Positions 57,948 through 64,000 of a stretch of DNA of 64,000 nucleotides are shown piece by piece. Location of the stretch: the NCBI GenBank assembly GCA_024400295.1, contig JAKSNA010000010.1:1-64000 (forward strand), written 5' to 3'. Under the pieces are notes generated by a model. It saw nothing but the letters and a program-made list of their open reading frames with translations, was not told where the DNA came from and made no database searches. The stretch comes from Bacteroidales bacterium. Its GTDB lineage: Bacteria; Bacteroidota; Bacteroidia; Bacteroidales; F082. Made by a program: the position numbers and the translations under genes. The first letter of the stretch is position 1; each line of letters opens with the position of its first letter.

Positions 57948-57955
57948 TAAATTTG
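57948..57955 (+). promoter_or_regulatory. -7 promoter element for the barrel receptor gene
   Basis: TAAATTTG followed by CAGAC, 29 bp upstream of the start codon. Confidence 0.6.
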
Positions 57956-57984
57956 CAGACTGAAAACGAGACAGATTTTTTATC

Positions 57985-60510
57985 ATGAAAAACACCATCG
58001 CAGCAGTGATATTTTCACTGTTTACTTTATTATCATTCAATACATTAGCTAATTCAGACCATTCTCCAGAAGGCATTGACGTCAAAGGCAAGGTCATTGA
58101 CAAAGACACCGGTGAGCCTTTGGAATACGCGACTGTGAGTCTTTTCAGCGTGCGGGATTCGACGCTTGTGGGCGGCATCGTCACCGACATGAGCGGTCTT
58201 TTCACAATGCAAGTGGCGCCTGGGTCGTACTACATAAAGGTGCAGTTCATGGGTTACTTGACCAAGACGATGAACGTGACGGCGAAGAAGGACTCGGATG
58301 TCGTCAACCTCGGGAAGATAATGTTGCAGACCGACAGCGAGCTTCTCGATGAGGTGGAGGTCGTGGCGGAGAAGAGCACCATGACGATGACGCTCGACAA
58401 ACGTGTGTTCAATGTAGGAAAAGATGTGGCAAGCACAGCCGGCAACGCCATTGAGGTTCTTGAAAACATCCCGTCGGTGACCGTTGATGTTGAGGGCAAC
58501 GTGAGCCTCCGCGGTGACGACGGCGTGCAGATCCTCGTCGATGGCAAGGTGTCGGGGCTTCTCGGCGTCAGCACGCAGGATGCCCTCCGCAGCCTGCAGT
58601 CGGACATGATAGAACGCATCGAGGTGGTCACGAACCCGTCGGTGAGATACGACGCGGAAGGCACGGCGGGCATCATCAACATAGTGCTGAAGAAAGACAA
58701 ACGCAAGGGCTTCAACGGCAGCGTGGACCTCCGCGGAGGCATGCCGTTCGAGTGGGGAAAGAAACTGCCGTCACCGTTGCCGTTCCAGGCAGGGTTGGGC
58801 GTGAACCTCAACTACCGCCTCAGACGGTTCAACTTCTTTGCCAGCTATAACTTCAACTACCGCGATGACATCAGCGACGGCTACACCAAGACGGAATATT
58901 TCAACGGCAACAACATCTATGACCCGAATGTGCAGAACCACGGCGACGCCACACAGATCTCGGAACAGACCACCGAACGCGGACGCCACAATCAGGGGCA
59001 CACGGTGAGAGCTGGCCTCGACTATTACTTCACCGACAACGACATCATCTCGTTCGCCACGATGCTTCGTCGCGCCGACGGACATAACACTCCCGTCGTG
59101 TCGTACATCGACAACTTCCCGTTCGAGGACAGAGACGCGTTCTCAAGACGCGCCGAGGACTGGCGCAACAAACGCCCGATGATGGAATACACCCTCGACT
59201 ACGACAAGTATTTCAACACGAAAGACAACTACCTCAAGGCATCGTTCCGCTATTTCAAAAACGCCGAAGAAGAATGGTCGGACATTTCTGATTGCCAGTA
59301 TCTCACGAGAGAAGACATGGAGAACAACATTCCGATAACTGACTCCACGATCTTGCAACACACCGACACTAAAGAGACCCACGAGAACTTCCAGGGCACT
59401 GTCGATTTCGCGTATCATCTCGGGCAGCACGCCATCGAGGCCGGAGCGAAATATGAGAACAAGTTCCCGAGCAACGCCGCCACGGTGACAGAGAACGGAA
59501 CGCCGCTGGAACCGTATTGCCACGACTTCCGCTTCAACAAGCAGGTGGCCGCACTCTACGGCAGCTACGGCACCACCGTCGGCTTCTTCTCGTTCCTCGT
59601 CGGGGCGCGTTACGAATACTCGTACATCTCATCCAATTATGTTGACAAGAATCAGAAATACGAACAACGTTACCATAACATCTTCCCGAGCGGGCACGTC
59701 AATTTCAAGGTTACGGAGAAAGACCAGCTCCAGCTGAGCTACACGCGCCGCATACGCCGACCCGGCTACTGGCAGATGGCACCTTACAGCTCGTTCAACG
59801 ACGACCGTAACATCAGGAGGGGCAACCCTGAGCTGAGACCTGTCTATACCGACAGCTACGAGTTCTCCTACCTTAAGTTCTGGGAGGGCGGCAATTTCAA
59901 CCTCACCGGCTACTACCGCCACGGCACCGACATCTTCCGCAACTTCACCGAGGTTGACAGCCTGACTCTCGTCTCGGTGAGCATGCCGCATAACTTCGGC
60001 ATCAGCGACGACTACGGCCTGGAGATCACCGGTCAGGCCAACGTCTTCAAATGGTGGAGCATCAACGGCAACATCAACCTCTTCAAGTCGTGCACCGTCG
60101 GCGACTACAAGGGACGGCATTACGCCACCGGCTCGTACAACATCATGGGTCGTCTTGTCTTCAAGTTCAACTTCAAGAAAGTGTGCAACTTCCAGTTCAC
60201 CGGACATTTCATGGGCCCGCGTGACGAGCCGCTCGGCTTCCGCGAGGCGAACTACTGGATCGACTTCGCCGCCTCCCGTGACGTCTTCAGGGACAGAGCC
60301 ACCGTCTCACTGAATGTCAGAGACCTGTTCGGCACCCGCTCGCACGGCGGCGAGTCGTGGGGCGACAACTTCTGGCAGTACAGCAAAGGCTCATGGAGCA
60401 AGACCACCGTCACGCTGAACTTCAACTACCGCATCAACGACAACGGACAGAAGAGACAGAGAAACGACAACGGCGGCGGTGACGACGCCTACGAAGAGAC
60501 GGAAATGTAG
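57985..60510 (+). CDS. Outer-membrane receptor with carboxypeptidase-like N-domain (OMP_b-brl family)
   Basis: The 841-aa outer-membrane protein has a signal peptide and a carboxypeptidase-regulatory-like domain (about residues 32-115, GKVIDKDTGEPLEYATVSLF). The plug domain follows (about 125-235, AGNAIEVLENIPSVTVDVEG, LRGDDGVQILVDGKVSG, IERIEVVTNPSVRYDAEGT), then a large C-terminal barrel and a glycine/arginine/asparagine-rich tail. This is the standard TonB-linked OMP_b-brl architecture, and the plug resembles that of the protein at 46211-48304. No SusD partner follows, so it is not a classical glycan-uptake pair. Substrate unknown. Confidence 0.88.
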   Translation: MKNTIAAVIFSLFTLLSFNTLANSDHSPEGIDVKGKVIDKDTGEPLEYATVSLFSVRDSTLVGGIVTDMSGLFTMQVAPGSYYIKVQFMGYLTKTMNVTAKKDSDVVNLGKIMLQTDSELLDEVEVVAEKSTMTMTLDKRVFNVGKDVASTAGNAIEVLENIPSVTVDVEGNVSLRGDDGVQILVDGKVSGLLGVSTQDALRSLQSDMIERIEVVTNPSVRYDAEGTAGIINIVLKKDKRKGFNGSVDLRGGMPFEWGKKLPSPLPFQAGLGVNLNYRLRRFNFFASYNFNYRDDISDGYTKTEYFNGNNIYDPNVQNHGDATQISEQTTERGRHNQGHTVRAGLDYYFTDNDIISFATMLRRADGHNTPVVSYIDNFPFEDRDAFSRRAEDWRNKRPMMEYTLDYDKYFNTKDNYLKASFRYFKNAEEEWSDISDCQYLTREDMENNIPITDSTILQHTDTKETHENFQGTVDFAYHLGQHAIEAGAKYENKFPSNAATVTENGTPLEPYCHDFRFNKQVAALYGSYGTTVGFFSFLVGARYEYSYISSNYVDKNQKYEQRYHNIFPSGHVNFKVTEKDQLQLSYTRRIRRPGYWQMAPYSSFNDDRNIRRGNPELRPVYTDSYEFSYLKFWEGGNFNLTGYYRHGTDIFRNFTEVDSLTLVSVSMPHNFGISDDYGLEITGQANVFKWWSINGNINLFKSCTVGDYKGRHYATGSYNIMGRLVFKFNFKKVCNFQFTGHFMGPRDEPLGFREANYWIDFAASRDVFRDRATVSLNVRDLFGTRSHGGESWGDNFWQYSKGSWSKTTVTLNFNYRINDNGQKRQRNDNGGGDDAYEETEM

Positions 60511-60541
60511 ATAAAAGTTAAAAGATGAAAGATAAAAGATA

Positions 60542-60579
60542 AAAGTGGCTGACGCAACACAGGAAGCGTCAGCCACTTT
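60542..60579. terminator. Terminator between the barrel receptor and GH92 genes
   Basis: A perfect 14-bp stem (60542-60555 with 60566-60579) and a 10-nt loop. Arms AAAGTGGCTGACGC and GCGTCAGCCACTTT give A/T ends on both sides between convergent genes. Confidence 0.85.
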
Positions 60580-60602
60580 CAACTTTGTACTTTATAAGCT
60601 TT

Positions 60603-63569
60603 CTACTCGATGATGAACTCATCGCAGAACGTCCACGCCGCGCCGCCGGCTCCCACATGCCACTCAGGGCAGGTGCCGAGCGATTTCGCGACCATCCTCA
60701 CATAACGCGCCTTCACGTCTTTCACCACCTCAAGCTCCTGGATGACTGCATCATCGGCATCGACAGGCACCTCGTTCTTCACCACGCCGATTGACCGGAA
60801 GCTCTTTCCGTCGTTGGAGACGAAGAACTCGACCTGTGTCGGCATGAAAATCCACGAGTTCTGGTCTTGGAGGAAACTGCCGGCGAGACGGTGAATCTCC
60901 ATCGGCTTCTCCATATCGACAGTCGCCACGACATCAACGCCGGAGTAGCCCTGCCACATGCCCACGCGGAAGTTGTCGTTGCCGCGTTGCAGGTCGATGA
61001 GCGCGATGTCGCCACCCGCCTCGTACTGGCTGCTGTAAGGATTCTTTATCGTGATGTGACGCCCTCCGTCAATCTTCTTGAATGCGCCGATGGCGACCGT
61101 GGAGACGACATCGTCTTTCACCGCTATCGCCTTCACGTCGGTGGTGGCGTCAATGACGAAAGGCCTGGTGTAGAGCGTGCTGTTCGCGGTAGGCTCGCTG
61201 CCGTCCAAGGTGTAGTACATCCTCACATCCTTGTCGGGATGCGTGATGCTGACGCTGAGCTTGTCGTAGAACACGTATGCCACCACATTGATGACAGGTG
61301 TCGTCACAATGTTGTCTTTCACGATGCGCATCATCGGGCGGCATTCCTCAGCCATGCCCCACTGCGAGTTGCGTTTGTTTGTCATCACGAATTCGAGTCT
61401 GCCGCCTTTCGCGACTTCGTCATAATAAAGATAGCTGCGGTTCAACGCTTTGCCGTTGAGCTTTACAGATTCGATATACCTGTTTTCGTGTGAGATGTTT
61501 TTGGCTATGATGTTGAATTTCTTCCCGTTTTCAAGATTGAGAACCATCTTCTCGAAATGAGGCACGCCGATGACATAATAGCCGCAGCCTGGGGTGACAG
61601 GGTAGAAGCCCATCGCGCTCATCACGTACCACGCCGACATCTGGCCGCAGTCCTCGTTTCCGCAGAGGCCGTCGGGCTGGTCGGTGTAAAGCTCGTTCAT
61701 GATCTGATGGATGAGACGCTGTGTTTTGGTCGGCTTTCCGAGGAAGTCGTAGAGATAAGCCATGTGATGTGACGGCTCGTTGCCGTGCGCGTATTGCCCC
61801 ACCATGCCGGTGATGTCGGCCTGCACGCGTCCAGACATGTTCGACGACGACTGGAAGAGCTGGTTGAGCATCTTCTCGTATTCGCGTCCGCCGCCCATGA
61901 GGTCGATGTGTCCGTTGACGTCCTGCGGGACGAAGAAGTTATACTGCCATGTGTTGGCCTCGGTGAGCATGAAGTTGACCTGCGTCGGGTCGAAAGGAGT
62001 GACGAAGCCGCCGTTCTTGCGGCCGCGGAAGAACTTCGTCTCGGGGTCGTAGAGGTTCTTGTATGACTGTGCGCGGCGGTAGAACGTGTCGGCGATGTCC
62101 TGCCGGCCCATCTTGTCGGCCATGACTGCGATGCACCAGTCGTCGTAGGCATATTCCAGGGTCTTCGACACCGACTCGCCTTCGTTGTCGGCGGCGATGT
62201 AACCGTATTCCTTGTAATATTTTAGTCCGAAGAGGTCTTCGTTGGCGCGTGCCACCATCGCGTCGAGAGCCTTCTCGTAGTCGATGCCAGCGATGCCTTT
62301 CATGTATGCGTCAACGATGACGGGGATGGCGTGGTAGCCTATCATGCAGTGTGTCTCGTTGCCAGCGAGTTCCCATGTCGGGAGGAGGCCGCCGGTCTCG
62401 TAGTTATTAATAAAGGTGTTGACGATGTCGGCGGCGCGTTCCGGCTCGATGATGTTGAGCAGCGGGTTCTCGGTGCGGAAGGTGTCCCATTGCGAGAACA
62501 CGGTGTAGCGCGGGCGGTCGGCCTGATGCACCTTGAGGTCGTGGCCGCGGAAACGTCCGTCAACATCGGAATAGATGTTCGGCACGATGAACGAATGGTA
62601 CAAGGCGGAATAGAATATTGTCTTGTCCTTCTCGTTCACGCTCCTCACGTCAATGCGTCCGAGTTCGTCGTTCCATGCCTGATATGTCTTGGCGGCGAGC
62701 GCGTCGAGGTCGAAGTCGGTGATTTCCGACTCGAGGTTTTTCCTTGCGCCCTCCACATCGACGGCGGAGATGCCGATGCGCATCACGAGCGGCTGACCGT
62801 CGTTGCCGAAGTCGAAATAAGCCTGGAGGTTCTTGCCGTTGGCGTAGTCTTTGCCTTCAGTCACGGCTCCGTCCTCGACCATCCCGAACGCCTTGATCGG
62901 TTTCGAGAACTCGGCGTAGAAATAGAGGTGCTGGTCGGCTGCCCAGTAGCCGCTGCGGCGGAAACCGCTGACGGCGTTCTCGTCTTCGACTTTCACCCAC
63001 GCCTCGTGAATCTTCTCCTGCGACAGTGTCGATTCCTTCATGTCGAGGATGACGGAGGCGTCTTCGTTTTCGGGGAAGGTGTAGCGGTGCATGGCCGCGC
63101 GTATGCCCGCCGCCAGCTCCACATTAATATTATAGGTGTCGAGAGTGACGGCGTAGAAGCCCGGCTTGGCCGTCTCCGTCTCGTGGCGGAATGCCGAGCC
63201 GTAGCCCTGCGCGTCACCATAGAAACCAGAGTTGAAGCGTTTCGTGCCGGTGACAGGCATGAAGCGGAAGTCGCCGTAGTCGTTGCAGCCTGTGCCGCTG
63301 AGGTGAGTGTGGCTGAAGCCGAGGATGACGCTGTCGGAGATGTGGTATCCCGAACAGCCGTCCCAGCTGTCCATGCGCGTGTCGGGGCTGAGCTGCACCA
63401 TGCCGAAAGGCGCTGTGGCACCGGGGTAGGTGTGGCCGTGGCCGCCCGTGCCGATGAATGTGTTCACGTAAGATGCCGGACCATCTGTGCTGCCGGCATC
63501 GCCTGCGTTACGGCCGCATGATGACAGCCCGAAAAACGCAACAATAAGAATAACAATGTATTTCTTCAT
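60603..63569 (-). CDS. GH92 family glycosidase (alpha-mannosidase), lipoprotein
   Basis: GH92 enzymes are calcium-dependent exo-alpha-mannosidases that trim mannose from N-glycans or yeast mannan. The 988-aa product has a lipoprotein signal (FFGLSSCGR, Cys at about 18). The GH92 N-domain shows VNTFIGTGGHGHTYPGAT, APFGMVQLSPD and GFSHTHLSGTGC. The catalytic barrel has LPTWELAGNETHCMIGYHA, PDGLCGNEDCGQMSAWYV and SAMGFYPVTPGCG. A chitobiase-like C-terminal segment (MYYTLDGSEPTANSTLY) and an F5/8-type-C-like carbohydrate-binding domain (about 850-988) follow. Together with the sialidase at 14034 it suggests use of host glycoproteins. No SusCD pair is adjacent. Confidence 0.95.
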   Translation of the reverse strand: MKKYIVILIVAFFGLSSCGRNAGDAGSTDGPASYVNTFIGTGGHGHTYPGATAPFGMVQLSPDTRMDSWDGCSGYHISDSVILGFSHTHLSGTGCNDYGDFRFMPVTGTKRFNSGFYGDAQGYGSAFRHETETAKPGFYAVTLDTYNINVELAAGIRAAMHRYTFPENEDASVILDMKESTLSQEKIHEAWVKVEDENAVSGFRRSGYWAADQHLYFYAEFSKPIKAFGMVEDGAVTEGKDYANGKNLQAYFDFGNDGQPLVMRIGISAVDVEGARKNLESEITDFDLDALAAKTYQAWNDELGRIDVRSVNEKDKTIFYSALYHSFIVPNIYSDVDGRFRGHDLKVHQADRPRYTVFSQWDTFRTENPLLNIIEPERAADIVNTFINNYETGGLLPTWELAGNETHCMIGYHAIPVIVDAYMKGIAGIDYEKALDAMVARANEDLFGLKYYKEYGYIAADNEGESVSKTLEYAYDDWCIAVMADKMGRQDIADTFYRRAQSYKNLYDPETKFFRGRKNGGFVTPFDPTQVNFMLTEANTWQYNFFVPQDVNGHIDLMGGGREYEKMLNQLFQSSSNMSGRVQADITGMVGQYAHGNEPSHHMAYLYDFLGKPTKTQRLIHQIMNELYTDQPDGLCGNEDCGQMSAWYVMSAMGFYPVTPGCGYYVIGVPHFEKMVLNLENGKKFNIIAKNISHENRYIESVKLNGKALNRSYLYYDEVAKGGRLEFVMTNKRNSQWGMAEECRPMMRIVKDNIVTTPVINVVAYVFYDKLSVSITHPDKDVRMYYTLDGSEPTANSTLYTRPFVIDATTDVKAIAVKDDVVSTVAIGAFKKIDGGRHITIKNPYSSQYEAGGDIALIDLQRGNDNFRVGMWQGYSGVDVVATVDMEKPMEIHRLAGSFLQDQNSWIFMPTQVEFFVSNDGKSFRSIGVVKNEVPVDADDAVIQELEVVKDVKARYVRMVAKSLGTCPEWHVGAGGAAWTFCDEFIIE

Positions 63570-63695
63570 TTTTGACCTGATTTTTTTCAGAGCCTAAAAG
63601 TACATAAACTTTTGATACGTAACGACGTTTTTTTTGTTAAGGATAAAAAGTTTTAAAAAAAAACAAAAAAAAATGACGGATAAGAAAAAAAACAC

Positions 63696-63703
63696 TATCT
63701 TTG
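63696..63703 (+). promoter_or_regulatory. -7 promoter element for the last gene
   Basis: TATCTTTG followed by CGC, 60 bp upstream of the start codon at 63764. Confidence 0.6.
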
Positions 63704-63763
63704 CGCAAATTTTTAGATTAAATTTACAGTTAAAACTATTGGTTAACCTAAATTAAATTATCA

Positions 63764-64000
63764 TGAAAAAAGTATTTTTACTTTCAGTTGGCCTTTTATT
63801 AGGCGCAACAGCATTCGCACAGAGGCCGCGCCCGACTCGTCAGGCATTGGCATTGCCTAAGAATGATGCGATGAAACAGAGTGTCAAGGTTGCCGTGCAA
63901 CAGGATGTTCTCGGCAACGAAACCTCAACAATGAACTTCTCACCGGCGGATGTACTCCCGCGTGCCACACAGGTCAGAGACTTCGGTGATTGGATTGAAG
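63764..64000 (+). CDS. Secreted protein, N-terminal part only
   Basis: An open frame of 79 codons runs off the window end. It begins with a signal peptide (MKKVFLLSVGLLLGATAFAQ) followed by RPRPTRQALALPKNDAMKQS and a region rich in polar residues (NETSTMNFSPADVLPRATQV). The family cannot be told from this part. Secreted Bacteroidetes proteins that open like this are often large and carry type IX sorting domains at their far end, which is outside the window. Confidence 0.8.

Overview
The window looks like chromosomal DNA of a Bacteroidetes bacterium, most likely an anaerobic gut- or rumen-type member of the Bacteroidales. Four things point there. Promoters repeatedly show the Bacteroidetes -7 element TAnnTTTG, in places with TTTG 19-21 bp upstream. 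There is a type IX secretion plug-domain protein. Outer-membrane barrels of the Bacteroidetes families are frequent, alongside glycan enzymes (GH33 sialidase, GH92 mannosidase). Finally there is a large one-chain pyruvate:ferredoxin oxidoreductase. Most of the window is ordinary conserved chromosome with short intergenic repeat families scattered through it.

Layout. 1-2.3 kb: apbE and a T9SS plug-domain protein (minus). 2.3-6.5 kb: a repeat-rich promoter region, an AAA/DUF4143 ATPase and priA (plus). 6.6-9.2 kb: an ExbB/unknown/ExbD/ExbD operon and tRNA-Ser (minus). 9.4-13.5 kb: trpS-hflX-tatD-ansA (minus). 13.7-21.6 kb: an FtsB-like protein, a sialidase lipoprotein, an unusual Cys/His-repeat lipoprotein, nifJ, a small lipoprotein, a REP-associated transposase whose own gene carries REP palindromes, and a cupin lipoprotein. 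21.8-25.0 kb: an LtaS-like sulfatase, 5-formyl-THF cyclo-ligase and a small barrel. 25.1-33 kb: pbpC with an alpha-2-macroglobulin-like lipoprotein that lacks the thioester Cys. 33-38.5 kb: a PEGA/FGE-like protein, a stack of intergenic repeats, glyA, a polyprenyl synthase and a barrel.

38.5-46.2 kb is an A/T-rich island holding a complete type II-C CRISPR-Cas system. In order it has a dead YafQ-like toxin fragment, an orphan CRISPR repeat, a minus-strand tracrRNA gene with recognisable promoter, anti-repeat, nexus and terminator, cas9, cas1, cas2, and an array of 17 repeats and 16 spacers. The tracrRNA and cas9 promoters are divergent. Every repeat contains a TAAATTTG -7 element pointing into the next spacer on the minus strand, so crRNAs appear to be made from many internal promoters, antisense to the cas operon. 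I regard this locus, with the orphan promoter-bearing repeat beside the toxin relic, as the most interesting part of the window.

46.2-64 kb: an outer-membrane barrel, DAHP synthase/chorismate mutase, asnS, rpoN with a membrane protein, a four-gene minus operon (SPOR, UspA, unknown, barrel), ruvB, a YitT-family protein, a second large barrel receptor, a GH92 glycosidase, and the start of a secreted protein cut by the window end.
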